Origin: an uncultured Beijerinckiaceae bacterium
GTDB taxonomy: Bacteria; Pseudomonadota; Alphaproteobacteria; Rhizobiales; Beijerinckiaceae
Length of the DNA: 15,973 bases
Assembly (NCBI GenBank): GCA_937863205.1
Contig: CALMGA010000060.1
Coordinates: 1-15,973, forward strand
Direction of reading: 5' to 3'
The translations under genes were made by a program, and so were the position numbers. Below, piece by piece: positions 1 through 7,340 of the stretch. The notes beneath the pieces were generated by a model. The model was not told where the DNA came from. It searched no databases and was given only the letters and a program-made list of their open reading frames with translations. Numbering within the stretch: position 1 is the stretch's first letter; each line of letters starts with the position of its first letter.

Positions 1-4
1 CCCC

Positions 5-721
5 ATGGATGAGACGATGACGGCCTTCTCGCTCGACCCCCTCGACCTCGCCGCCCTGCTCTGCTCGCGCGTGTGCCACGACGTCATCTCGCCGGTCGGC
101 GCCATCGCCAACGGCCTGGAAGTGCTGGAATCGGAAAAGGACCCGGACATGCGGGGCTTCGCGATGGACCTCATCAAGAAGTCAACGGGCGTGGCCTCGG
201 CGCGCCTGCAGTTCTGCCGCCTCGCCTTCGGCGCAGCCGGCTCGGCCGGAGCCTCCATCGACACGGGCGACGCGGAGAGCGTCGCCCGTGGTCTCGTCGC
301 CGGCGAACGGACCAAGCTGGAGTGGAACGCGACCCGCGCACTCCTGCCCAAGAACAAGGTCAAGCTGATTCTCAACCTCGTGCTGATCGCGTCGCAGGCG
401 GTGCCGCGCGGCGGCGTGATCACCGTGACGCTGGAAGGCTCCGATGCCGACCTCAGCATCACCGTGACGGCGACCGGCCCCAATTGCAAACTGCAAAGCC
501 ATACCCCGCACCTGCTGGCCGGCGAGCCGGAGAACGGCGTCGATGCCCACGGCATCCAGGCCTTCTACGCCGGTCTCGTGGCGCGCGAAGCGCACCTCGC
601 CGTCACAGCGACCATGGAGGACGGGACGGTGACGCTCCGGGCTGTGCCCGACGGCACCGCCGTGCCGGCGTTCGAGTCCGGCATGATCGGCGTCGCCGCG
701 CCGCAGCAGAAGGTGGCCTGA
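5..721 (+). CDS. chpT: ChpT-type histidine phosphotransferase
   Basis: ChpT passes phosphate from the hybrid kinase CckA to the response regulator CtrA (and CpdR) in the alphaproteobacterial cell-cycle phosphorelay, and it acts in the cytosol. The 238-residue product has the family's layout. An N-terminal helical hairpin carries the phosphorylated histidine, H25, in the stretch CSRVCHDVISPVGAIANGLE, and a C-terminal half resembles a degenerate GHKL ATPase fold (roughly residues 90-215) without a proper ATP site. The length matches the family. The start is uncertain because the window opens only four bases upstream. ATG at 5 and ATG at 17 (residue 5) are both possible and no ribosome binding site is visible. 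The next gene, nfu, starts 134 bp downstream, and nothing suggests a functional link. The identification rests on the H-box and overall pattern and is strong. Confidence 0.9.
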   Translation: MDETMTAFSLDPLDLAALLCSRVCHDVISPVGAIANGLEVLESEKDPDMRGFAMDLIKKSTGVASARLQFCRLAFGAAGSAGASIDTGDAESVARGLVAGERTKLEWNATRALLPKNKVKLILNLVLIASQAVPRGGVITVTLEGSDADLSITVTATGPNCKLQSHTPHLLAGEPENGVDAHGIQAFYAGLVAREAHLAVTATMEDGTVTLRAVPDGTAVPAFESGMIGVAAPQQKVA

Positions 722-855
722 GGCGGGGTGGCGCCCGGCATCATCCTGGGAGCGGGCGACGGCCGGACCTTGGCGGCTTGTGCGCCCGTCGGCGATCGAC
801 CATATCGGGGTCGAGGCTTTCCAGCCATCCGATCGCACCGGCCGCAGGCGCAACC

Positions 856-1422
856 ATGTTCATCCAGACCGAAGCCACACCCAACCCGGCGACGCTGAAG
901 TTCCTGCCCGGGCGCACGGTGCTGCCCGAAGGCACGCTCGACATCCGCGATCCCTATGCCGCCGAACAGCGTTCGCCGCTGGCCGGCGCCCTGTTCGCCA
1001 TCGACGGCGTCGGCGGCGTCTTCTACGGCTCGGATTTCATCTCCGTCACCAAGACCGACGAGTTCGACTGGCAGGTGCTGAAGCCGGCCGTGCTCGGCAT
1101 CATCATGGAACATTTCACCTCCGGCCTGCCGCTTCTCGCCGCTGGCGAGGAGGCCGACGGGGCCGAGCAGGAAGAGTTCTTCAGCCCCGATGACAGCGAG
1201 ATCGTGGACACGATCAAGGACCTGCTGGAAACCCGCGTGCGCCCGGCGGTGGCCGGCGACGGCGGCGACATCAAGTTCCGCGGCTACCGCGACGGTACGG
1301 TGTATCTCGCGATGAAGGGATCCTGCCAGGGGTGCCCGTCTTCGACCGCGACGCTGAAGCACGGCATCCAGAACCTGCTCTCGCACTTCCTGCCGGAAGT
1401 TCACAACGTCGAGCAGGTTTGA
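856..1422 (+). CDS. NifU-like Fe-S cluster carrier protein (Nfu/NfuA type)
   Basis: This is a cytosolic scaffold/carrier that binds a labile 4Fe-4S cluster and delivers it to apo-enzymes. The 188-residue product has an N-terminal Nfu_N domain (about residues 1-88, opening FIQTEATPNPATLKFLPG, a hallmark of the family) and a C-terminal NifU-like domain (about 112-180). The latter contains the CxxC cluster ligands C157 and C160 in GSCQGCPSS. An open frame continues far upstream, but the conserved N-terminus fixes the start at ATG 856, with a weak AGGCG about 6 nt before it. In many rhizobia an nfu gene lies just before tsaB-rimI. Here zwf, a long gap and a DUF4142 gene separate them. The gene runs convergently into zwf with only 12 bp between stop codons. 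MiaB, encoded downstream, is a plausible Fe-S client, but that is inference. Confidence 0.92.
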   Translation: MFIQTEATPNPATLKFLPGRTVLPEGTLDIRDPYAAEQRSPLAGALFAIDGVGGVFYGSDFISVTKTDEFDWQVLKPAVLGIIMEHFTSGLPLLAAGEEADGAEQEEFFSPDDSEIVDTIKDLLETRVRPAVAGDGGDIKFRGYRDGTVYLAMKGSCQGCPSSTATLKHGIQNLLSHFLPEVHNVEQV

Positions 1423-1434
1423 GTCGAGCCGCCG

Positions 1435-2892
1435 TTATTCGGGCACCGGTCCGCGCCAAGCCCGTTCGAAGGGCAGCCGCCAAGCGTGCGGGGCCACCAG
1501 CTGGTGCACCGATTTCGGCCCCCAGGAGTTCGGCTCGTAAAGGCGCACCGGCGGCGGCGCTTCCAGAAGCGGGGTCGACACTTCCCACAGCCGCTCGATG
1601 CCCCGCGCCATGGTGAACAAGGTGCGGTCGCCCCGCATCGCGTCGAGGATCAGCCGCTCGTAGGCTTCCAGCACGTCGCTCACGAGCCCGGTCTCGTTCA
1701 TCGCGAACTGCATCGACTGCTTGTCCAGGCGCATGCCCGGCCCCGGTCGCTTGCCGTAGAAGGACAGCGACACCTTGGATGCGTCGGCAAGGTCGAAGGT
1801 CAAGTGGTCGGGACCCTGCGCGCCGACGCCCGAGCCGGTGGGGAACATGCTCTTGGGCGGTTCGCGGAAGGCGATGGAGATGATGCGCTGACCGGCCGCC
1901 AGCCGCTTGCCGGTACGCAGGAAGAACGGCACGCCGGCCCAGCGCCAATTGTCGATGGCGACCTTGAGGGCGATGAATGTCTCGGTGTCGGACTCGGGAT
2001 CGACGCCCTCCTCTTCCCGGTAGCCGATGTATTGGCCGCGCACCACGTGCCGGGGATCGAGCGGCAGCATGGAGCGGAACACCTTGTTCTTTTCCTCGGT
2101 GATCGGCATCGGCTCCAGCGCGGTCGGCGCTTCCATCGCCATGAAGGCGAGGATCTGGAACAGGTGGGTCACCACCATGTCCTTGTAGGCGCCGGTTGCC
2201 TCATAGAAACCGGCGCGCTTGCCCAGGCCGAGCGTTTCCGGCACGTCGATTTGCACGTGATCGATGAAGTTGCGGTTCCAGATCGGTTCGAACAGCCCGT
2301 TGGCGAAGCGGAAGGCGAGGATGTTCTGCGCCGGCTCCTTGCCGAGAAAATGGTCGATGCGGAAGATCTGTTCCTCGGCGAAGACCTCGTGCAACTTGGC
2401 GTTCAACGACACCGCGCTCGGCAGATCGACGCCGAAGGGCTTCTCCATGATGATTCGCGAATTCTCGACGAGTTCGGCCTCGTGAAGCAGGCGCACCACC
2501 GATAGGGCGGCGTTGGGCGGCACGCTGAGGTAGTGCACGAGCCGGGCATCGCCGCCCAGCTCGTGCTGCGCTTCGGCGACCGCCTGCTTCAGCGCTCCCG
2601 CGCCGGCCGCCAGCGGCACGTAGTTCAGGGACGAGGCGAAGGCGTTCCAGTCGGCATCGGCCAGCTTGCGATGGGAAAAGGTGTCGAGCGCCCCGCGCGC
2701 CAGTTGCCGGAATTCTTCGCGATCCAGAGGATCGAGCGATACGCCGATGATTCGGCAGCCGGGGATGAAACCCGTGCTGGCGAGGTGGCAAAGACCGGGC
2801 AGCAGCTTACGCTGCGCCAGATCGCCGGTCGCGCCGACAAGGATCACGACCTGCGGTTGCTTTGGGCCGACACCCGGCGGAATGCGCTTCAC
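1435..2892 (-). CDS. zwf: Glucose-6-phosphate 1-dehydrogenase
   Basis: This enzyme oxidises glucose 6-phosphate to 6-phosphogluconolactone with NADP+ (or NAD+), the entry step of the oxidative pentose phosphate and Entner-Doudoroff pathways. The 485-residue product has the N-terminal nucleotide-binding motif GATGDLAQRKLLPGL (about residues 20-34), the substrate-contacting EKPFG (150-154) and the active-site signature RIDHFLGKE (178-186) with catalytic H181. The conserved C-terminal domain includes LILDAMRGDRTLF, and the length is normal. Translation probably starts at GTG 2892, with GAGGG 5 nt upstream. The gene stands alone: pgl and edd, the usual partners, are absent on both sides. This could mean an accessory paralogue or a dispersed pathway, and other zwf copies may lie outside the window. 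It converges on nfu with a 12-bp gap, leaving no room for a separate terminator. Confidence 0.95.
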   Translation of the reverse strand: MKRIPPGVGPKQPQVVILVGATGDLAQRKLLPGLCHLASTGFIPGCRIIGVSLDPLDREEFRQLARGALDTFSHRKLADADWNAFASSLNYVPLAAGAGALKQAVAEAQHELGGDARLVHYLSVPPNAALSVVRLLHEAELVENSRIIMEKPFGVDLPSAVSLNAKLHEVFAEEQIFRIDHFLGKEPAQNILAFRFANGLFEPIWNRNFIDHVQIDVPETLGLGKRAGFYEATGAYKDMVVTHLFQILAFMAMEAPTALEPMPITEEKNKVFRSMLPLDPRHVVRGQYIGYREEEGVDPESDTETFIALKVAIDNWRWAGVPFFLRTGKRLAAGQRIISIAFREPPKSMFPTGSGVGAQGPDHLTFDLADASKVSLSFYGKRPGPGMRLDKQSMQFAMNETGLVSDVLEAYERLILDAMRGDRTLFTMARGIERLWEVSTPLLEAPPPVRLYEPNSWGPKSVHQLVAPHAWRLPFERAWRGPVPE

Positions 2893-3481
2893 GAAATCCC
2901 TCGTTGCGGCGTCCGCGGAACAGCCACGGTGGCCTTCTAGCCAATGTCATGCCGATGCGACGGTGGAGCGACGAGATGGCGGATTAGGCGAAGCCTTCAC
3001 TCATCCGTGCGCCTGACGTTGGCAGGCAGCTTCGAGCCGAGCGCAGGCGGCTGGCAAGCCGAAACCTAAGATAGGCACCGATGAGATCGCGTCTTTTCGG
3101 GCGTCCGGCTCACGACGTCCGACCCGCCAAACAGAGACGCCTCACCAGCCTTGCGTCGCCTGCTCCAAGTTTCATCTCGCTCTTTCAAAGCGAGAGACCG
3201 CTTCAGCCCCGGGGTGCAATCAGCCTTTCGGTGGCCTGCTTACCCCCGATTATCATCCCGCGAGTGCGCGGCCGGGCAGATCTGGGCCTGGCCGCCGGCA
3301 TCGATGATGTATCGTTCGACAACGGTCGCTTCGACGACCGTGCGCCATGATGCGGGCCTCGTTAGTGACAACCACCATAAGGTACGGACGAGCGACTTCC
3401 CACAGCAGGTCGCTCGACATAATAAACGCCGAGTATTGCCTTGCCATCCCTTGCGACCGCACGCTCGGCCGGAGCCTACGC
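2893..3481. other. Long intergenic stretch without a convincing gene
   Basis: About 590 bp separate the start of zwf from the end of the DUF4142-like gene. Several short open frames cross it on both strands, the longest about 110 codons. None has a clear Shine-Dalgarno site, a recognisable motif or a codon pattern like the neighbouring genes. No tRNA or other structural RNA was recognised. The zwf promoter should lie at the left end and the transcript end of the DUF4142 gene at the right end. The only distinct structure is the inverted repeat at 3389-3416. The stretch could be remnant sequence left by an insertion or deletion, but no intact mobile-element gene is visible. Confidence 0.5.
3389..3416. 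repeat. Perfect 8-bp inverted repeat with 12-nt loop
   Basis: The arms CGAGCGAC (3389-3396) and GTCGCTCG (3409-3416) are exact reverse complements around a 12-nt spacer. The repeat lies 66-93 bp beyond the stop codon of the minus-strand DUF4142-like gene, so it could end or stabilise that transcript. No run of U follows the stem on either strand, so it is not a classical intrinsic terminator. A protein binding site is an alternative. Confidence 0.4.
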
Positions 3482-4054
3482 CTAGTTGAGCGCGGTCAGG
3501 TCCGTGGTCGTGCGTGGTAGCTCGCGAACAGCGAGAGCACGAAGGGCGGTATCGTCACCGGTCTTGCTGTAGGCTTGGTAGAATGCCGCCATGTCGGAGA
3601 TGACGCCGCGCGCGACGCTCGCATACAGCGCATCGAACGCTTCGCCTTTCAGCGACGACAGCCGATCCAAGCCGATGGTGGCCGCTGGCATCAAGGCGCC
3701 GACACCGGCTGGAGCCTCGATGGTATCAAGGTCGATCACCGGGTCCCTGGCGACCGAACGACCGGTCGCGGGCTGCGAGAGTTCGGCAATGAAGGTCTGC
3801 GCGACCGGGGCGGGCAGACCATCGAGGTCGTCGAGAACGCCAACCTGCTCGACCTTCTGCCCCGCCGCGAATTGGCGAATCTTGTCGCTGCCGGCACGAT
3901 CCTTCGCCAAATCGCTGGCTTGAACCAAGAAGGACGCCTTGAGACGGATATTGGCCGCAAACGCATCGGACGTGTCCGAAGCGTAGCTTGGCGACGCCAT
4001 CGCTACGAGAAGGCCGGCGCAGCCAAGAGTGCGCAGCAAGGCATTGAACGACAT
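3482..4054 (-). CDS. Secreted DUF4142-like protein
   Basis: The biochemical role of this family (ferritin-like helical bundle, usually periplasmic) is not established; members are often stress-related. The 190-residue product begins with a signal peptide: a hydrophobic core at about residues 7-20 and a likely cleavage after SYA (A25). The mature part follows the DUF4142 pattern. Its first segment reads ASDLAKDRAGSDKIRQFAAG (46-65), and the C-terminal half holds the clearest match, LDRLSSLKGEAFDALY (129-144), followed by DDTALRALAVRELP. The histidines that DUF4142 proteins usually carry in the first helix pair, after the Y of the second block and near the C-terminus appear to be missing here, and residues about 82-120 look like an insertion. 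It is therefore a divergent member. No strong Shine-Dalgarno site precedes ATG 4054; a G-run lies about 9 nt upstream. It is divergent from tsaB. Confidence 0.72.
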   Translation of the reverse strand: MSFNALLRTLGCAGLLVAMASPSYASDTSDAFAANIRLKASFLVQASDLAKDRAGSDKIRQFAAGQKVEQVGVLDDLDGLPAPVAQTFIAELSQPATGRSVARDPVIDLDTIEAPAGVGALMPAATIGLDRLSSLKGEAFDALYASVARGVISDMAAFYQAYSKTGDDTALRALAVRELPRTTTDLTALN

Positions 4055-4346
4055 GAAACGAAACCCCCGTTTGTTCCCGAAATCAATTCGGATATCGAGG
4101 CGAAGGTTCCGCCCATGAAAGTTCGAACCTGCTGTATGGTTTAGAGCGAAGTTGGGCGCGACGCCGCCGATGCCGGACGAGGATCAAGCGGCGGCGGACG
4201 AAGACGCCGTTATGCGGATCGCCGGCGCCCAAAACTCGCGGGAAAACCGAATCTTTTGGGAAAATGGGGCGTCACACGCCGATGAGCCGGGATGAGGACG
4301 TTGCGATCAATTGATTGGAACGCGTAAAGCCGTCAAGGTCGCGACG
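4055..4346. promoter_or_regulatory. Divergent intergenic region (DUF4142-like gene / tsaB)
   Basis: The roughly 290 bp between two divergently transcribed genes must hold promoters for both the minus-strand DUF4142-like gene and the plus-strand tsaB block. I see no clear sigma-70-type -35/-10 pair on either strand. An 8-bp palindrome GTTCGAAC lies near 4124-4131. A GGAAC element on the minus strand resembles half of an EcfG stress promoter but lacks a CGTT partner at the right spacing. Confidence 0.4.
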
Positions 4347-5114
4347 ATGAGAATTCTGGCGATTGACACCGCCCTCCCCGCCGTTTCCGCCTGCGTTCTG
4401 AGCGAGGGCGCGACGGCGGCCGAGTCGTCGGAAACCCTGGGCATGGAGCGCGGCCATGCGGAAGCGCTGATCCCGCTCATCGATCGGGTCGTGGGCCGGA
4501 TCGATGGCGGCTTCGCCGCGCTCGACCGCATCGCCGTGACGGTCGGGCCGGGCTCGTTCACCGGACTGCGCGTCGGTATCAGCGCCGCCCGCGCCATCGC
4601 GCTCGCCTGCGGCATACCGGCGGTCGGCGTGTCCACGCTGGCCGCATTGGCCGCTCCACTCATCCTGGATGAAGCGTCGGGCACGGTGGTGGTCGCGGTC
4701 GATGCCCGGCACGGCCACGTCTTCTTCGCGGCCTTCCACGCCGATGGCGGCATCTTCCGGATGCCGCGCTTCGCGTCCAAGGAGGATGCGGTGAGGGATC
4801 TGGGCGACGGGCCCCTGCGCCTCGCCGGCTCGGGCGCGCCGCTGATCGCGCTGGAAGCCTGGAGCCGCGGCCTTGCTGCTGAGATCGTGGGCGATCGCAT
4901 CGCGCCCGACATCACCTATGTGGCCCGTCTCGGTCTGCTGGCCGATCCGGCCAACGCGCCGCCGCGTCCGCTCTACCTCAAGGCGCCGGACGCCAAGGTG
5001 CCGGGAGCGAAACCACCCGCGAGCAGGCTCTCGGCTGACGCCGGCGTTGCCGCGCCTGCCAAGGCTGCCGCGCGCGACGCACCGGCTCCGGCCGATGCGC
5101 CGGAACCGGCCTGA
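4347..5114 (+). CDS. tsaB: tRNA threonylcarbamoyladenosine biosynthesis protein TsaB
   Basis: TsaB is the inactive ASKHA-fold partner of TsaD in the TsaD-TsaB-TsaE complex, which places the threonylcarbamoyl group on A37 of ANN-decoding tRNAs. The 255-residue product opens with the family's phosphate-1-like strand MRILAIDTALPAVSACVL and has GHAEAL (36-41) and the hallmark GPGSFTGLR (67-75). The frame is open 12 codons further upstream (ATG 4311), but the conserved N-terminus starts at ATG 4347, with AAGG about 8 nt before it. After the usual ending (PLYLKAPDAK, near residue 217) the protein carries about 35 extra residues made almost only of Ala, Pro, Lys and Asp. This tail looks disordered and is longer than typical TsaB. 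rimI follows after 8 bp, the common tsaB-rimI pairing. Confidence 0.93.
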   Translation: MRILAIDTALPAVSACVLSEGATAAESSETLGMERGHAEALIPLIDRVVGRIDGGFAALDRIAVTVGPGSFTGLRVGISAARAIALACGIPAVGVSTLAALAAPLILDEASGTVVVAVDARHGHVFFAAFHADGGIFRMPRFASKEDAVRDLGDGPLRLAGSGAPLIALEAWSRGLAAEIVGDRIAPDITYVARLGLLADPANAPPRPLYLKAPDAKVPGAKPPASRLSADAGVAAPAKAAARDAPAPADAPEPA

Positions 5115-5122
5115 GGCGGCGC

Positions 5123-5623
5123 ATGGCGTTCGGCTTTTGGAGCAAAGAACCGCAGCCCGGCATTTCGCGCCTCGGGGCGGAGCACGGCGAGCAGGCCGCC
5201 GCCGTGCATGCCGGCAGCTTCACCTATGCCTGGCCGCCCGACGATCTCGAAGCGCTGCTCGCCGCCCGCTCGACCTATGCTGATGGCGCCTTCGGCAGGG
5301 TCCGATCAGATGGCGGGGGCGGCGATCTTTGCGGCTTCATCTTGTCGCGGGTTGCCGCCGACGAGGCGGAGATCCTGACGATCGCCGTGGCACCCAGACG
5401 GCGCGGCCAGGGCATCGCCGGTCATTTGATGCGGGCCAACATGGCGCAACTGCAGCAGGCCGGCGCGAAGAGCTGGTTCCTGGAGGTCGAGGCGCAGAAC
5501 GTCTCCGCCCTTGCCCTGTACCGCCGCTTCGGCTTCACCAAGGTCGGCGAGCGCCGCTCTTATTATCGCAAGCCTGACGGCGATCCGGCCACGGCGCTGA
5601 TCCTGAGCCGCAGCCTGCTGTGA
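5123..5623 (+). CDS. rimI: Ribosomal protein S18-alanine N-acetyltransferase (RimI-type GNAT)
   Basis: This acetyltransferase uses acetyl-CoA to modify the N-terminal alanine of ribosomal protein S18. The 166-residue product is a single GNAT domain. The acetyl-CoA pyrophosphate loop is RRRGQGIAG (92-100), following the LTIAV strand, and the RimI C-terminal block reads FLEVEAQNVSALALYRRFGF (119-138). By alignment to E. coli RimI from memory, E121 and Y133 correspond to the catalytic E103 and Y115. The start ATG 5123 has GAGG 6 nt upstream; that GAGG overlaps the tsaB stop codon, suggesting translational coupling. Residues 60-68 contain a Gly-rich stretch not needed for the fold. In many rhizobia a fur gene follows rimI, but here miaB follows directly. 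A different GNAT specificity cannot be excluded, but the tsaB neighbour supports RimI. Confidence 0.9.
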   Translation: MAFGFWSKEPQPGISRLGAEHGEQAAAVHAGSFTYAWPPDDLEALLAARSTYADGAFGRVRSDGGGGDLCGFILSRVAADEAEILTIAVAPRRRGQGIAGHLMRANMAQLQQAGAKSWFLEVEAQNVSALALYRRFGFTKVGERRSYYRKPDGDPATALILSRSLL

Positions 5624-5750
5624 GGACCACCGCGCTGTTTCCCCGATCACCGGCCGATCACATCGTCATCGAGTGGACGGTTCTCTTGCGACGCGAAACG
5701 CCGTAGGATGACGAAGTGACCACCGGGCGCCATGCGCCGCAGCAGGATCG

Positions 5751-7340
5751 ATGACGCAGCCAAGCCGGATCATGCAGCCCAAAGCCGCCGTGCCTCAAGC
5801 CAACCAGCCTCAAGCCAACCAGCCTCAAGCCATGCGGCTTCCTCCGGGGCAGGCACCCGCGGCTGCCGGGCGCAAGGTGTTCGTCAAGTCCTACGGCTGC
5901 CAGATGAACGCTTACGATGCGCAGCGGATGACGGACCTTCTTGCCGGCGAGGGCTATGACGCGACCGCGGCCGTCGACCAGGCGGACGTGGTGGTCCTCA
6001 ACACCTGCCACATTCGCGAGCGCGCCAGCGAGAAAATCTTCTCCGAACTCGGCAAGATCCGGCTGCTCAAGGCCGAGCGCCGGCAGCAGGGGCTTGAGAC
6101 GACGGTGGTGGTGGCCGGCTGCGTCGCCCAGGCCGAGGGAGCCGAGATCCTCGCCCGCGAGAAGGCGGTCGACGTGGTGGTCGGCCCACAGGCCAGCCAC
6201 CGGCTGCCGCAGTTGCTCGCGCAGGCGCGCGCCTCCGCCGCGCGGCCCGTCAATACGGAGTTCGCCGGCGAGGAGAAGTTCGCCGTGCTGCCGACGCTCG
6301 CGCAGGTGCGAGGCCACGTCGCCGCGCGCGGACCTTCCGCCTTCCTCACCGTGCAGGAAGGATGCGACAAGTTCTGCACGTTCTGCGTCGTGCCCTACAC
6401 GCGCGGCGCCGAGATGTCGCGCCCGGCCGAGGCGGTGCTGGCGGAAGCGCGTCGCCTCGTGGCGGCGGGGGTGCGCGAGATCACCCTGCTCGGACAGAAC
6501 GTCAACGCCTACCACGGCGCCGACGCCGACGGCCGGCCGCTCGGCCTTGCCGCCCTGTGCCGCAAGCTGGCGTCGCTGCCGGGCCTCGCCCGCCTGCGCT
6601 ATACGACCAGCCATCCCAACGACCTCGATGACGACCTCATCCAGGCCCATCGCGACCTGCCCGCGCTGATGCCCTATCTGCACCTGCCCGTGCAATCGGG
6701 GTCGGATCGCATCCTCAAGGCGATGAACCGCCGCCATACCGCGTCCGCCTACCTCGCGCAGGTGGACAGGCTGCGGCACGCCTGCCCCGACCTCGCCCTG
6801 TCCTCCGACTTCATCGTCGGCTTTCCCGGCGAGAGCGAGGCGGATTTCGAAGCCACGCTCGACCTCATCCGCGCGGTCGGCTTCGCGTCCTCGTTCTCCT
6901 TCAAGTATTCGCCGAGGCCGGGCACGCCCGGTGCCAGTCTGGCCGATCAGGTCGCCGAGCCGGTCAGGGCCGAGCGGCTCGCCCGCCTGCAGGGCCTGCT
7001 GGAGGAGCAGCGCCGGCGCTTCAACGCCGATACGCTGGGCCGGACCCTTCCCGTACTGCTGGAACGACGGGGCCGTCACCCCGGCCAGTTGCTGGGCAAG
7101 ACGCCCTATCTCCAACAGGTCCAGGTCCAGGGCGACGCGGCCGCCATCGGTGAGGTGGTGCCGGTGATGATGACGAGGCTCGGAACGAACTCCCTGTTCG
7201 GGTGCCGAGTGGGGGATGGGCAAGTCGACCAAGGTCGAAACGGCGACGGGCAAACCGGCCGAGGCCGGGTCGCCCAAGAACAAGTCGGCGGCGAGCGGAC
7301 TGGCGAAGAGGATGGAATGCGCGAAAGGCTGATCGCTTGA
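5751..7340 (+). CDS. miaB: tRNA-2-methylthio-N6-dimethylallyladenosine synthase
   Basis: MiaB is a radical SAM methylthiotransferase that converts i6A37 to ms2i6A37 in tRNAs reading UNN codons, using two 4Fe-4S clusters. The 529-residue product has an N-terminal UPF0004 domain with cluster ligands C50 (KSYGCQMN), C86 ([18 protein letters not shown]) and C124 ([10 protein letters not shown]). The radical SAM motif is CxxxCxxC (C205, C209, C212 in [10 protein letters not shown]), and a TRAM domain ends near residue 485. The protein is longer than the usual 440-480 residues at both ends. About 40 N-terminal residues contain the repeat QANQP encoded by a 15-bp tandem repeat, and about 43 C-terminal residues are rich in Gly, Gln, Arg and Glu. 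Starts at ATG 5751, 5772 and 5832 are possible and none has an ideal Shine-Dalgarno site. The stop overlaps the proposed TTG start of phoH. Confidence 0.95.
   Translation: MTQPSRIMQPKAAVPQANQPQANQPQAMRLPPGQAPAAAGRKVFVKSYGCQMNAYDAQRMTDLLAGEGYDATAAVDQADVVVLNTCHIRERASEKIFSELGKIRLLKAERRQQGLETTVVVAGCVAQAEGAEILAREKAVDVVVGPQASHRLPQLLAQARASAARPVNTEFAGEEKFAVLPTLAQVRGHVAARGPSAFLTVQEGCDKFCTFCVVPYTRGAEMSRPAEAVLAEARRLVAAGVREITLLGQNVNAYHGADADGRPLGLAALCRKLASLPGLARLRYTTSHPNDLDDDLIQAHRDLPALMPYLHLPVQSGSDRILKAMNRRHTASAYLAQVDRLRHACPDLALSSDFIVGFPGESEADFEATLDLIRAVGFASSFSFKYSPRPGTPGASLADQVAEPVRAERLARLQGLLEEQRRRFNADTLGRTLPVLLERRGRHPGQLLGKTPYLQQVQVQGDAAAIGEVVPVMMTRLGTNSLFGCRVGDGQVDQGRNGDGQTGRGRVAQEQVGGERTGEEDGMRERLIA
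5793..5832 (+). repeat. 15-bp tandem repeat in the 5' end of miaB
   Basis: The unit CCTCAAGCCAACCAG occurs at 5793-5807 and 5808-5822, and the first ten bases recur at 5823-5832. It encodes the pentapeptide repeat QANQP within the variable leader before the conserved MiaB core. Because the unit is a multiple of three, copy-number change by slippage would keep the reading frame. Confidence 0.9.
7324..7328 (+). promoter_or_regulatory. Ribosome binding site deciding the phoH start
   Basis: AAAGG lies inside the last codons of miaB, 8 nt before TTG 7337. That TTG overlaps the miaB stop as TTGA. The arrangement supports a TTG start with translational coupling in place of the longer open frame that begins within miaB. 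Confidence 0.6.

Noticed and set aside
73..855. Upstream extension of the nfu reading frame through chpT
   Set aside because: The extension reads chpT in another frame and gives Arg-rich sequence. The Nfu family begins at the methionine encoded at 856.
3081..3489. Short open frames in the zwf/DUF4142 spacer (about 89 and 112 codons)
   Set aside because: They have no ribosome binding site, no known motif and overlap each other in different frames.
4090..4120. GGAAC element on the minus strand resembling an EcfG stress promoter upstream of the DUF4142-like gene
   Set aside because: The -10 partner CGTT is not found at 16-17 nt spacing.
4170..4295. A 41-residue acidic open frame upstream of tsaB
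   Set aside because: No Shine-Dalgarno site precedes its ATG and nothing supports expression; it lies where promoters are expected.
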